Both the position numbers and the translations under genes were made by a program. From Acholoe squamosa (taxonomy: Eukaryota; Annelida; Polychaeta; Phyllodocida; Polynoidae): a stretch of 64,000 nucleotides of DNA. The stretch is taken from positions 19,766,324 through 19,830,323 of the forward strand of contig OX439037.1 of assembly GCA_949317995.1 (NCBI GenBank), read 5' to 3'. Below, piece by piece: positions 42,501 through 52,916 of this stretch (positions within the stretch are counted from its first letter, which is position 1; the number at the start of each line of letters is the position of its first letter). The notes below the pieces were generated by a model. That model did no database searches. It was not told the origin of the DNA and saw only the letters and a list, made by a program, of their open reading frames with translations.

Positions 42501-43801
42501 TCCTCCTCAGCTACCCTTTTTTTGGCTAGTGGGAGTCTTCTATAAGGAATCTTAAAAGGTTCATTCTCACCAGTGTCAATCGTATGCAGTACTTTATCGG
42601 TACGCCCCAATTGTTCACTCGGTGCTGCAAAAGCTTTACGGTACTTGTACAACAAGTCAGTTAGAGCTTCACGTTGTTCATCACTTTCTACATGGCTTTC
42701 GGCTACTAGAGTGTCTAGTTCCGGGCTCCTTTCGGGTGGGATAGGGGCTCCGGGTGCCGAAACATGTTTACAGTCTTCTATCAATTCGGATAAGACAACC
42801 GATCCAAGGATCGTATCCTTCTGTACATAGACAGTCTTGTTACCGGTATTGGATATAGGAACCACCGTCCAAGCAGCGTTAGCTACTAGAACATCAGCGG
42901 ATTCCAATCCGATACTTGACAACATGGCCATGTCTGGCTCTACAACTCCAGTTTTTCCTGAAAACTGTCTGTCCGCTCGACATAAGACATCACAGGCTGT
43001 GCCTGGTGGTATCTTAACAGTCTGGGCTACACTGGCTACACTGCTTACTTGCCTAAGTACACATTGTACTTCGAGATGATACGGGTCTCTCACTTCCAAT
43101 ATTCCCCTCTGGGAATCTAACCTTGCTCCATATAATGCAGCAAAATCCAGACCGAGTATACCATCATCCGCGATGTTCGCCACAGTAGGGGTAAGGATGA
43201 AGTCCTTATCTTCCTGTAGACTGAACCTCATACATGTTCTACCGAACGTTTGTATCATGCTACCGTCGGCCGTACGAGCATTTCCTTCCGTTGTGAAAGT
43301 TTCATGATTCGTAGGCAAAAGATCGTAGAATCTCTTAGCAATACAGGAGTGGCTAGCACCCGTATCGACAAGAAACTCAGCGGATCTACCACTCACAGAT
43401 ACAACTGCGTACCACCTCCTACCTTTCAAGTAGGTAGGACTACTTGCATACTTAGCAAGTTCCGTCTTAGCGCCGAGGTCAAATCCACATCCCTTTAAGA
43501 ATTCGAGACAAGGATGACCCGGGGGGAACTGGGCACACCCCACCCTGGCCAACTCATTGGCCGCTCCCTCTGGACTGATATCGGGTTTCCCCTCTGTGTT
43601 CTTCTGCCGGTTCTTGACACCTGGTGTACTATCAGTCTCCCCAGCCTCATGAGTAAGGAACTGATCAGGCTCCTTAGCTTCACTGCTGGGCGAAATCGCT
43701 AGAGGATTCTTGCCAGTACCGCAAGCTGCGATAGGCTGGCAGTCATGGCAATCACTCACTCTGGGGGTAATCCGGTTGCCATTGTGGACACCCCCTCTCA
43801 G
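39566..43801 (-). CDS. pol: Element 2 pol: protease, RT, RNase H, integrase
   Basis: The frame is open from the gag frameshift site (43801-43807) without needing an ATG; residues are counted from a GTG codon at 43759. Order: aspartic protease (LVDTGASHSC, Asp 132; ILGLDF); reverse transcriptase (FCIDYRKLN; YLDD 553-556); RNase H (DTDASNES); integrase finger (HGHRTSGHF…CPECC); catalytic Asp 1017, Asp 1077 and Glu 1113 (D-x59-D-x35-E); and a GPF segment (WDGPFTITQV). The C-terminal ~120 residues are very basic and include an AT-hook-like KRGPGRPRK at ~1318. The ORF is uninterrupted with all catalytic residues. It makes cDNA from the genomic RNA and integrates it. The GPF segment plus AT-hook could steer integration to AT-rich DNA. 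Confidence 0.93.
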   Translation of the reverse strand: MRGGVHNGNRITPRVSDCHDCQPIAACGTGKNPLAISPSSEAKEPDQFLTHEAGETDSTPGVKNRQKNTEGKPDISPEGAANELARVGCAQFPPGHPCLEFLKGCGFDLGAKTELAKYASSPTYLKGRRWYAVVSVSGRSAEFLVDTGASHSCIAKRFYDLLPTNHETFTTEGNARTADGSMIQTFGRTCMRFSLQEDKDFILTPTVANIADDGILGLDFAALYGARLDSQRGILEVRDPYHLEVQCVLRQVSSVASVAQTVKIPPGTACDVLCRADRQFSGKTGVVEPDMAMLSSIGLESADVLVANAAWTVVPISNTGNKTVYVQKDTILGSVVLSELIEDCKHVSAPGAPIPPERSPELDTLVAESHVESDEQREALTDLLYKYRKAFAAPSEQLGRTDKVLHTIDTGENEPFKIPYRRLPLAKKRVAEEEIAKMLEQDVIIPSTSPWSSPVCMVTKKDGSIRFCIDYRKLNGMTKKNSYPLPRIDETIDSLGGKQWYCSLDLQSGYWQVGMHPKDMEKTAFSSHIGLFQYNVMPFGLCNAPATFEAMMETLLSDLLWKKCLVYLDDVIVFGKTYEECLENLGMVLERIITNGLKLKPKKCDLFKRSINYLGRIISNEGIKADPEKLDAVSNWQAPTNAKEVRSFLGFCSYYRDFIPGYSRVAFPIQSLSHWTPGIRKERFPWGPEQDEAFMKIKDLFAITPVLRYPTENDHFILDTDASNESIGAALSQVQDGVEVPIAFASNTLSKSQRNYCTTKRELLAVVVYTKKFKHFLWGSDFTLRTDHSSLRWLLNFKDAEGMIGRWLAHLSEFGLNHSQIEHRAGAKHLNADALSRIPVRKCANAECTDCGAHNAVLAGVRVPFETHPEHVLNWSLETIRQFQKSDAVTSRLIKFLNQGICPPRPVVSLENREMRRFLAQWAELKVRDGILFRWKNHSNRNKTLQVVIPSAMRRDIMYFCHGHRTSGHFGKKRSLERLTRRYYWPGMSTDLTRWVETCPECCKNKPGPGLGKLPLSQELFGVRFARIAVDIISGIPPTPSGNTCMMVVSDYYTKYTRVFPLPDHKAVTCAMAFVKGWVLHLGVPLMLHSDQGREFESSLWQEMCNCLAICKTRTNPYRPQSDGQVERFNRTLIQVLKSLVNEQMDDWDEQCEFVVHAYNGTVHSSTNCSPNLLVFGEDLIMPADLVFGVIRMNPEAPCQVMFVESLRDNFKQAYERVRDELQKTARWQKVGYDTGLKARFFNLGDRVLRLHQPLANLKLASNWDGPFTITQVISDCTVIIKSQLGKCYKSNVARLRPWRGRDTSTEMYGDGLLEVMEQSRVKQLEVVPTRKRGPGRPRKVADPKRVVPPVVTSGKQGKIQKVSAGAGKNKRKGPSKAKKTLEKALMDTRSIKEASKPLRRSPRLLQTAVT

Positions 43802-43807
43802 TTTTCC
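43763..43807 (-). promoter_or_regulatory. Programmed -1 frameshift signal, gag to pol (element 2)
   Basis: Gag ends AAG GAA AAC TGA. The heptamer GGAAAAC (minus 43807-43801) precedes a 5-nt spacer (TGAGA). A stem follows: GGGGGTGTCC (43795-43786) pairs with GGATTACCCCC (43773-43763) with one bulge, around a 12-nt loop. A -1 slip enters the pol frame, which is open without a stop. Heptamer, spacer and loop length equal those in element 1. Confidence 0.8.
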
Positions 43808-46539
43808 TTCTTCACTGAGTCCTCCTTACCCGGATTGCTCCGGTAACGAGTGTTTCTATAAACTGGCTTATCTGCCTCACACTCGGCAGCATAATGCCCA
43901 GTTTCCTGACATCGGAAGCATGTCACAACACTCCTATCAGGCTTAGGCCTCCTAAGATTTTCAGTAATCTTCTTTACCAAATTGTTAACCAGGTCCTCTG
44001 ATAAAGAAGGACCCGTCGTGGGTTTGGTATCGGGTTGAGTCACAGGAGGTTTAGAAGTGATCACTTTCTCCTTGACGTAACCCGGTTTCTTTCCCCAGTT
44101 CCGGTTGTACCGGGGGTTCCCTTGGCCAATGGCCCCAACGTTTTCATCTTCGTCAGGTTCCCCTGATTCGGATGAATCGGTTTCGGGTATTCCCTCCGGG
44201 ATTATCATTGCTGACATCCGTTGGGGTACCTTCCCGGCAAAGATACGGGCCTTTCGATCATAATGATCTAGGGACTGGAACAAATCTGTCAAAGAGGCAT
44301 CATTCTTCCAAGCTTCACAGGCTACTGTCCTGTGTTCTTGATTCCGCAATCCTTCAATGAATTGTTTAAACATCTCATCTAGGAAGCATTCATCATCTAG
44401 TCTCCATTGAGGTCTGGCTTTATGCAACAGTCGTTGACATTCTAAGCCGAACACTTTGGCAGACTCCTTGGGCTTCTGTGTTCTTTTAGTGAACGTCAGC
44501 CAAGGGTCTTCTCCAACTATATTCCCATATAAATATGAAGCAATCTCTATGAGTTCATCATACTTCATATGGGCTGAGAGTCCTGTTATTTGAGAATCTC
44601 TCCATTGTTCCACGGCTCCTTTTCCGTCGCCTTCCTTTAACCAGCATACTAAATAAGGCAGAGCTTCCGCTTTACCCCATCCATTGCAGTTAAAGACATC
44701 CGCGCAGCCTTGATACTCCTCCTTCCAAGGGTTCTTGGCATTAAAGGGGGTAGGTATCTTAGCTACTCTACGAGCCGGATTCGTGGATCCAGTAAGGGTT
44801 AAACCCTTACTCCATTCCATGATCTCCGTATCGTCCAGACCTTGATTGTAACAATCAACACCTAAGTTAGCAATCGCTGCATTAGAATCATGCAGCGCTT
44901 GTAACCCTGGAGAAAGAGATACTCGGCGACTGAGTCTCTTTTTCCTTGGAGGATTCGTACCATAAGTACTTCCAAAGCCTCCGGATGGTGGTCCTCCTCC
45001 ACCTCCTGATCCCCCTGCTCCGTATGGAGGCACCTGTGAAAAGGTGTATCCACTGGTTTGGGGAGCCGGCCCTGGACCATTGGTGGGTTGTGTATTTCCA
45101 CCAAAGCTAAAGAAACCACTATTGGGATTAGTGTTTCCTCCTGTTCCATACGACTGATTTCCATTATTGAAACCAGTCCCACTGGCAGAGGGTCTGCTCC
45201 TGGAACGATCGCTTGAGGGTCCGGATCCTTGATCACATCCGGATTGCCCCCCAGCTGTACTGGAACCTCCGGGTGCTCGTCCGGTTGTTCCTCCGGACGT
45301 GTTCCGGGTGTTACCATTGGACGGATTCGTTCCTGTTTGGGACTGATTCCATCCATACTGGGCATACGGGCCATTTGGTCCCCCTAAAGGTGACTGTTGT
45401 GGCCATCCGCCGTCAAAGGTGGAGCTTCCTGCCGAGCGGCTTTGTTTAGCTCCACTCGCAGAATTATCCCCTTTATTTCCCGTACCTAGACCAAGAGGTA
45501 TAGAGGTATTATCTGTAAATCTAACCTGATGACTCTTTACTCCTTCATAACGAGGTACAGTTGTCTCTGTTACCCCGTCATTGCCCCTCAAAGAGAACAT
45601 CTGGTTACTTGTCGTGTTTAGGGCAATTCCTGAAACAGTGAAGTCTGATTCAAGAGCGCCTACTGCACGACCAGTATCTTCTAGATACTTTGACATCTGG
45701 ATAGCTTTAGCCTCCAGTTCGGAATAATCATCCATCATTTTAGTCTGTTTAACAGCCAAATCTGTGGATTCGCGTATCAATTGATCTTTGAGTTTTTCAT
45801 GCTCATCGGTCTGTTTTTGGTACGTTTCCCGAGCATCTTTGAAGGCTGATTCTATTTTCTTCAGCTCTTCTTGATACTTGCCGTAGGCCGATTGAGTTGA
45901 ATTTAACTCTTGTTTAGTTCTATTCAACTCATCATACGAGGCTCTGTATTCCAGATCCGCCGTATATAGTGCATCACGATACTGTTCGTGCTGGAGTTGA
46001 AAATCTTGCTTTTCTTTCTCCATCTGATCCAACAACAATTGTTGTTGGCGTCTACAACTCTGATCGTAATCGAGACGTTCCAATATCAACTGTTTGTTTT
46101 CAGTCAGAATCTTGTCTCGGGTTCCGGTCAGTGTAATAAGATCCTTCTGGATCTTCTCGTATTCAGCTCTCATGTCTTCAAGCTCGTCCATTTTGTTCTT
46201 TTCGAATCCACATTTTTGGTGTTTAATTCGAGAACTGTATGGAGTTTCAAACATACCTGCACTAGGCTTTGGTACCTCAAATGGTAATTTACCAAATTGA
46301 GCAGTACTTTTATGCATTGGTGCAGGTTTCGAAGTACCTCCTGGCATGAATAAGGAGTCTCCAAATTCATCCAGTTCATGATGTAAGTTTCTTCTTACAT
46401 CTTCTAACCCATCAGGGTAGTGTTCTAGTGGATCCCTCCACTCCGTACCTTGGGGTGGTGACTTGATTTCACCATCCTCCATCGGGGAGTCTAGCTCACG
46501 ATTTGGGCCATTTCCCCTAACTGGGCTCAGCTCAGTCAT
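43798..46539 (-). CDS. gag: Element 2 gag
   Basis: A 913-codon structural polyprotein starting at ATG 46539 with G at -3, only 43 bp from the LTR. Residues ~100-290 form a long Glu/Gln/Lys-rich coiled coil. About 370-560 are Gly/Ser/Asn/Pro-rich and probably disordered. About 610-790 resemble a retrotransposon capsid (AVEQWRDSQ, YLYGNIVGEDPWLTF). A single zinc knuckle CFRCQETGHYAAEC (C874, C877, H882, C887) binds RNA. It ends KKEN-stop at the frameshift site. At 913 residues it is long for a gypsy-type gag; the excess is the coiled coil and the glycine-rich region. Confidence 0.9.
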   Translation of the reverse strand: MTELSPVRGNGPNRELDSPMEDGEIKSPPQGTEWRDPLEHYPDGLEDVRRNLHHELDEFGDSLFMPGGTSKPAPMHKSTAQFGKLPFEVPKPSAGMFETPYSSRIKHQKCGFEKNKMDELEDMRAEYEKIQKDLITLTGTRDKILTENKQLILERLDYDQSCRRQQQLLLDQMEKEKQDFQLQHEQYRDALYTADLEYRASYDELNRTKQELNSTQSAYGKYQEELKKIESAFKDARETYQKQTDEHEKLKDQLIRESTDLAVKQTKMMDDYSELEAKAIQMSKYLEDTGRAVGALESDFTVSGIALNTTSNQMFSLRGNDGVTETTVPRYEGVKSHQVRFTDNTSIPLGLGTGNKGDNSASGAKQSRSAGSSTFDGGWPQQSPLGGPNGPYAQYGWNQSQTGTNPSNGNTRNTSGGTTGRAPGGSSTAGGQSGCDQGSGPSSDRSRSRPSASGTGFNNGNQSYGTGGNTNPNSGFFSFGGNTQPTNGPGPAPQTSGYTFSQVPPYGAGGSGGGGGPPSGGFGSTYGTNPPRKKRLSRRVSLSPGLQALHDSNAAIANLGVDCYNQGLDDTEIMEWSKGLTLTGSTNPARRVAKIPTPFNAKNPWKEEYQGCADVFNCNGWGKAEALPYLVCWLKEGDGKGAVEQWRDSQITGLSAHMKYDELIEIASYLYGNIVGEDPWLTFTKRTQKPKESAKVFGLECQRLLHKARPQWRLDDECFLDEMFKQFIEGLRNQEHRTVACEAWKNDASLTDLFQSLDHYDRKARIFAGKVPQRMSAMIIPEGIPETDSSESGEPDEDENVGAIGQGNPRYNRNWGKKPGYVKEKVITSKPPVTQPDTKPTTGPSLSEDLVNNLVKKITENLRRPKPDRSVVTCFRCQETGHYAAECEADKPVYRNTRYRSNPGKEDSVKKEN

Positions 46540-46569
46540 TTCTGACTGCGCTTACCCGAAGACCAACTG

Positions 46570-46581
46570 GTCACGGCACCA
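46570..46581 (-). promoter_or_regulatory. Primer-binding site of element 2, tRNA-His type
   Basis: On the minus strand, one base after the 5' LTR, is TGGTGCCGTGAC, complementary to the 3' end of animal tRNA-His over 12 bases as far as I recall that tRNA's 3' sequence. Confidence 0.7.
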
Positions 46582-46582
46582 G

Positions 46583-47000
46583 TGTAGTGGTTCGTCTCGT
46601 TAAGTTAGATTAAATCATAACGAAGAGAGAGAAAAGTTTCCGGGTAGGCAACCGAGCTTTTATTTCATAGCTTGCGTTACATACGATCACAGCCTCAGAG
46701 GACTACATGCTGCTAGTGCATTCGGTTACCCTTTCGGGTAACAACCTGGTTGAGCAGTGGGTAAACCACTACTGAGGAACCTAGGGCTAGGACCAGCCTT
46801 ATATAGGGGAAAAGCCCGCGAAACTCAGACCGGCCACGTGACGTGTGGCGGACGAGTGGTAGGCCCCCTGGTGTAGTGGATACGAACCCAGAGGCAGGTG
46901 CTGCCACCTGCCATCCGGATTCCCCCACCACACCCGAAGGACCTAGGTCTGAGTCTCACGGGTGCATGAACGTTAAAGTGTAAAATACCATACCCCTACA
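46583..47000 (-). repeat. 5' LTR of element 2
   Basis: 418 bp. On the minus strand it has a TATATAA box (46799-46805), the GTTACCC/GGGTAAC hairpin shortly after the probable transcription start, and AATAAA (46659-46664). It ends CTACA next to the primer-binding site. It is flanked by atat at 47001. Confidence 0.93.
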
Positions 47001-48947
47001 ATATTATAACGCTGAACAAATCAGCTTCAAAGTGGGAGAAAGGTGTTTTTTTTTCATGTTATTTCCCCCACTATAATCACAATGTAAGTGTCCCAATAAA
47101 TCTGAAATGGATAGCAACAGCTCTTCCTCATGTTTCTTAGCCTATAACATGAAGTCTTCGGCCTAATTTGTGAAATTCCTGATCCTTCACCTGTAATACC
47201 AACCCAGTGGGCATCATATACTCTAACATACCCCATCTGCCAGGAGGGCCAGACCCAACCTTCCCAAGTACTCCTACTCAGAAACAAGTACCCCTGCCCA
47301 CATTTTTTCTTCTTTGGGGAACTTATTCCCCTTCTTGGTTACTGATCCAGCTCATAAACAAACCTCCATCAATGTCTTTTTGCTATAGATATTTATTTCC
47401 GTTGGGAGGGTTTACTTAATTTTTATACATAATAAATTATCATGTTTATCCAGCCGAAAAGGAAAAAGTAGTCAAAAACGTTATGGGCATTTGTCATTTC
47501 CATTGAGTCCCAGTTTGCTCTTAAAATGCAGCAGATAGGTAAACATGCATATCTGTCCTTTATTTCCATAGCTACCATCCAGCACCATTTGCAGAATTCC
47601 ATCACCACATTGATTTCTAATTTGCCTTATGGATGTTTGCTATAATGATATTATGCTGTGCTTTCTCTGTTCACAGAATGTCAGAAGGGGCTCAGCCCTC
47701 CTAAGAGGCTAGCCAGCAGAAGCCCAGCGGGTGGATGTGCACCATGGCTGCATGTGTCAGGAACATTTTGAGCTGGTTCTTTTGCTGCCGCTATTTTGGG
47801 AAATTCATGGTTCATTGCTAAAGTGAACAGTTAGCGACTCACACAGGACTACTATAACCTCAACTTCATGCCTTCTGGTTTCCAAGGTGGAACCATTTAG
47901 AATAAGAATATCAAGTTGTCCTGGCCAAAGTTGAAAGATGAAGAGGAATATCCATGACAAATATCATCTTCATTGAGCCATATTAGTACAATATCCAAAA
48001 TTCCTGCTTGTGCTACCTAGTGTTGAACTTATGCTGTACATGGCAGCATACCTACACAAACATTGTGTTGTCTGGCTTTGCCTCTTAAAGTAGGCTTGAA
48101 GCTATAGCACTATATCCAACTGGACCTGAGCCAACACTATTGGAGTTTACCTGTACACAGAGCCAAGCTCATGCAAGCCGAGGAGAGTACATCAACATTG
48201 CGCTACCAACTTCAAACCTGCTCTCTGGATAAAGATCAGGCCAGACAAATTTATATACCAGCCCATCCTTATAGTGTTTGATTTTTGCCTGAATTATTTT
48301 TGAGTGTTAAGTAGATTTCAGAATTTCAGATCTCAATTCAGACACAGGTGATAAGGAAGGGCTACTTTATTAACTAACACAGTTGCTGGTCAATATAGGC
48401 CCCTATGCCAGTCTGGAGCAGACCGAACCTAAGATCCTTCCTTTCCAGGAGTTATATGCCATTGCTCTTCAGCTTGATGTCTACTAAATATTGTCAACCA
48501 TACCAACTGTATATGAGGTATCACATCAGTCACAAACTAAATCAGAATAATGTGAAATATCCATAAGATTTATTGAAGTACACTGGATTAGACAGATAAC
48601 AGTGAAGATTTCAGGCAGAATAGCTAGTTTAGAGATTTTGGTGAAGGGATAACCCGGGCCTGGATGTTTTCTATTTTCATATTAGTACAGGTAATGCTCC
48701 AAGCTGAGTTTTTAGGTTGGTAAGTGAAAAAGGCAGACTTTTACCTCAGGGATGACACTGTGTAGTTATCTTGCAGTGCACTATGGTGTTGTATATGGTT
48801 TAGTATTGATAGGACACATAAATAGAATTCCACTTTCCAGGAAGCAGCTGTTTGATATTGACTAGGGATTTATGAATATGAACATTTACGAACAAACTGC
48901 CATAAGATAAATTGCTGTTCCCAAATTGTTCTGACTACATACTGTAA
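47001..48947. other. Intergenic stretch, no gene recognised
   Basis: Composition is unremarkable. No ORF with coding character, RNA gene or repeat array is evident. Confidence 0.4.
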
Positions 48948-50675
48948 AAATTGTGTTTAGAGTTTAAACATCTTTAGGTCTAAACATTTTTAGCGCAGCG
49001 ACTCTAAGTCCTACTAGTGAGACTTGTAGACTAGTCAATGGTTCAGAGTCGCCACGGTGTAAGGGATAGGGGAGCCCTGATTTCTATTTTCGTTCACTGT
49101 TCTTCTCCTATGGACTATTTTGGCACAATATTGAGGCATTGTTATCAGCATATGTATGTACTAATGGTAGATAACTTGTTTTTGGGATATATGTTTAGTT
49201 TGGGTTTTATGATTAGATTAGACATTTCAGCTCCTGGAGCTCTATGGAAGATTAGCATAAGACAAAATTAAGATTCACCAATACATCTCTGTAGGCTTTA
49301 TCTGATAATTCTGTGGTCTGAAATTGCTGTATATATGTACTAAAGGTTTCATCTCACGGGGTTATGGTACATTTGGATCATATATTCTGTATTTGAAGAA
49401 GATATTTACTGTTTAGAATCTCTATAAATCTCTATGGAGAGACAAATGCTAAACTTGGTGTACCCTGTCTACAGAGGGGAGGGGGTTACCAGTTTGGTGG
49501 GGAGGGGGTTGTGACCAGCTGTATGCTGTTGGGGTTGGTAAGACTGCCACACACAACCCTAGTCATTCTGGGGTCCTTGGTGCATATGGTTCTGGGTCAT
49601 TGAACATGCCCACCTCTACCATTTGTAGTGGTCATCTATGGGCAGGCAGAACTTCTCAGTAGTAGACCTAGTAGTACAAGGCAGCACAAGAGTTACAGGG
49701 TGAGCCAGATGGTACAACCTTTAATTGCCTTTGAAGTTAGCTTTCCTATTATTCTATCACTAGACACAAGATTACAAGTTGCCGCGCTATGTCTCACAGG
49801 TCTATTCTCTACTATTCTATTAAAATCTACAACACTACGGTTTTATTAAAATCTAAACATTTTGGTTCAATAGGTGTTTAGCCAACCATGTGTTTAGGAT
49901 TAAAACATTTAGATTCTAAACACCTAAACAGTTACATTAAACATGTTTACATGTGTAGACTGTAAACAGACAGAAAACTAGGTGTTTAGCATTTAAACAC
50001 TAATATTTCTTGGTGTTAAGACATAAAATATACACTAGGTGTCAGCTCTAATCTATAGTTGACCTTCTGCATGCAGTCATCTGTTATTGCTTGGTTACCC
50101 AGTTTAACCTAATACAGTAAGTATATTACGTTAACAATAAGAGGCTATGCAATTACACCCTATGGCATTGCTACTAGTGCACCAGGGGGAAGCAACTAGT
50201 GCTTGGACACCCATTTTTGAATTAAGAAAAATATAAGGCAAAATCCTTTCTGTGTGTCTGTTGTATTTGACAATGGGGTCCTGGCACTGATGTGCTATGG
50301 GTTCAATACAGTATAGATGAAATACTTGGACAATATAGCTGTCCCTGTAGATGAAGGTGCATTGATCCTCTTCAGAAAGTGAGCATGAATGATGCATAGG
50401 GTCATCAACCTAAATTCATTCATAAGCCAATCCCCAAATACAATATCATAGTATGCATAGAGAAGCAAATCGAATATTTCAGAAAAAGTCTTCAAATCAG
50501 AAAAAAACAGTATAAACCTAAACACTTTATAGCATAAACACATTAATTAGCTAAACATGCCCTTTCTCTAAACACTTTTCATGTGTTGAGGATGATAATG
50601 TGTTCAGAAAAACAGGACAAGATTATGTTTAGAATTATGTTTAGGATCTAAACACCATTTTTTGCAGTGCAGGGT
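48948..50675. mobile_element. Candidate non-autonomous DNA transposon
   Basis: The left end ctgtaaaaattgtgtttagag and the reverse complement of the right end, ctgcaaaaaatggtgtttaga, agree at most positions and face each other 1.7 kb apart. The interior is studded with tgtttag/ctaaaca motifs in both orientations (49830-50060, 50510-50660). No transposase frame is seen. A clear target duplication was not found, so the boundaries are tentative. Confidence 0.35.
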
Positions 50676-51994
50676 TGAAAGTCATAACAACATTCACGAC
50701 ACCTACCTGTAGTTAAATGACTCCAGAAATGCCAGCACCAGCAAGATATGACCGCTGGTCACTAGACACTGCAATTTGATGTCTTCTGCAACAGCTAACC
50801 AAACACATGTAGTTTTAGTGTGCGGGTCCACTTTTGGGTCAATTTTGCTACCATGTTATTCTAGGGGTATGCTCAATCCCTAAGCTCTAAGACTATCTTA
50901 CCTAGTCTTGATCATGAAGCTATTGGTCTCGTTGGAAAGAAGACATGATAAGCTTTTCATTAAGCCCTAATACATATTTTTAAGTTCAGATTTGAGTGTA
51001 CCTGTTGACGGTCGGGAATATGGAAGATTGAAATCACAAAGTTCCTTTTTTAACTGAAAATTTTAAATGCACTCCAGATACATGTAAAAAACTTGCTCTT
51101 ATCCCCACCTAACCACACTATCTAATATGATTTATGTAGGCCAAACCTATCTGAGTAATATGAGACATTTTGCAGCATTCAGGTAGTGCATCCCAAGATA
51201 ATCAATGTTAACATCTTGAATCTTGTTCAGGGGACCCTAAGGACCAAAAAAATATCTGTCGCGTTGGGATGTGGGTGGGGGTGCATGGTGGGCCCTATCA
51301 GCCCCCGGCCTATTGATGATTTTTTCGATACTTTGATAGCTATCACAGGGCTTGACAAATCTGTTTGAAAGCAGTGTTTCCACTGGGCACAAATGCAAAT
51401 CAAAGTTGTGTCCAGCAGGAAAATGTTGTGTCTTAGCCCTTTTGGTCAATGTATGATACTGGCTTAGGAGTTGTGTCCAGTGGACACAACTTGAAAAATA
51501 AGTTGTGTCCAGAGAAATATTTTTGTGTCCCGGGCACTGGACACAGGGATTTGTTGAGCCCTGCATTACAGGGAAACTATTATCACCTTTTTCTAGCCAA
51601 ATGGACATGAGTTGTACCTGTAGAGTATATTTTAGCTTTTTCTGAGCCTAGTAAGATAGGAAGTAGGGTAAGTGTGTTGTTTAGGCCAGTGTGGAAAAGA
51701 CATGAGAAGGCAACTAAACTGAAAAAAAGTGTTTAGATCCTAAACACAATTCGAAACATAATCTTGCAACGTTTTTGTAAACACATGAATTCCACTTTCC
51801 AGTGAGCTACATTTTGTTTAGAAATTGGCTTGTGAATGCATTTAGATTGAGGACCCAATGTCATTCAAGGCCACACCCTAGAGGGATTAATTCTTTAGGC
51901 TACAGGATACAGCTACATTGTGCAGCTATATCATTCCTGTACTGTTGAATCCATATTAAGTAAAACTAATTATCTAACTATCTGGGCCTCAACA
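50676..51994. other. Intergenic stretch with a stray transposon end
   Basis: No supported gene. At ~51716 ctgaaaaaaagtgtttagatcctaaacac matches the right end of the candidate transposon at 50675 in inverted orientation. A field of gttgtgtccag-type short repeats lies at ~51400-51540. Confidence 0.4.
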
Positions 51995-52916
51995 GTGCCT
52001 TTTTGCTCATAACCCCAGTTCCTTATCCAGCCATAACGCACTCTCAGACCTTTTCTTCGTCTTCAAGAAGCTGCTGGTTTCAATCCGGACATGTTAATAA
52101 ATTGAGAAATATACAAAGTCAACTCCTCCATACATTTCCAGTTAAAACCGTTTATGGTTCAACGGGGAATCGTTCCCCGGCCGCTGTGGCAGGAGGCGAG
52201 CTCGCTGTCCACTATACCAAGCCGACCGGTGATAGAAAGCAAAGTACATCCAGTATTTGAAATTTTTTTCCCACATACCTGATGTTTGCAGACCTCGTTA
52301 GCATAGATTTCAATGGAGCCTGGTGGAGTTATTAACAGAGAACCATCCTTAGATATCCTAGATGAACATGCCATGCCTAATTTCTCCATTCTGTTCAAAA
52401 TAAATAAGAATCCATTGATTTTCCACATCGATACGAGTCGGGACCCGCCCCGTCCGGCCATTCCTTGCTCGACGCGTGGCTGACCTAGTTCTTACATCCG
52501 GGCACCTATCCGCTTTGTCAACAAGACGCAATGGCCGTGCACCGGGCCGTGTGCATTGGATCGTTATGGAAAATCAATGGATTCTTATTTATTTTGAAGA
52601 AAATGGAGACAAAATGTAGGCGAACACCAACTAGAGATTGTATATTTGGCGCTGCTAGAATAACAGGGCTTGACACGCTTGGATTATACCCAAAAAATGT
52701 GTGTAAAGGTGGAGGTATGTCGGGCAGAACGACAACATGGCCACGACGGCTTGGCAAACCGAGCGGATTGTATGCACTTAAACAATATCTTCTCATGGAT
52801 TAATTCTGGGGTTATAAGGTAAGAAATTGATACAAAATGGAGAAATATGTTCGATAAACACTTTAATGCATGTTATGGGAACCCACTCGTGTATTTACAT
52901 AACATACATTAAACGC
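51995..52916. mobile_element. Hairpin-ended repeat family, copy 2
   Basis: Inverted relative of 3581-4383. It starts ctttttgctcataacccc and ends in a hairpin (tttaatgcatgttatggg with cataacatacattaaacgct) at 52858-52916. Two copies of the aatcaatggattct block face each other at ~52410 and ~52575, around a GC-rich unique insert (52430-52550) that copy 1 lacks in this form. A tRNA-like module lies at 52166-52236 on the minus strand. No transposase is seen. Confidence 0.6.
52166..52236 (-). other. tRNA-like module inside hairpin-family copy 2
   Basis: On the minus strand box A is CTTGGTATAGTGG and a perfect 5-bp T-arm-like stem CGGGG-AACGATT-CCCCG lies ~45 bases later. The acceptor pairing is incomplete. 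Copy 1 keeps box A at ~4249 but has lost the T-arm. A Pol III promoter carried by the repeat is plausible. Confidence 0.45.

Larger units (their letters stand above)
33542..47000 (-). mobile_element. Element 2: intact-looking Ty3/gypsy-like LTR retroelement with a third ORF, ~13.5 kb
   Basis: On the minus strand the order is 5' LTR (46583-47000), tRNA-His-type primer site, gag, pol in the -1 frame, a 1.2-kb-codon third ORF, polypurine tract and 3' LTR (33542-33958). The LTRs begin TGTAG and end CTACA and differ by one substitution and one single-base indel. The target duplication is atat (33538-33541 and 47001-47004). No frame in the element is broken, so insertion is recent and the copy may be competent. 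RT/RNase H/integrase order and motifs fit Metaviridae. The third ORF is not a recognisable env. Confidence 0.93.
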
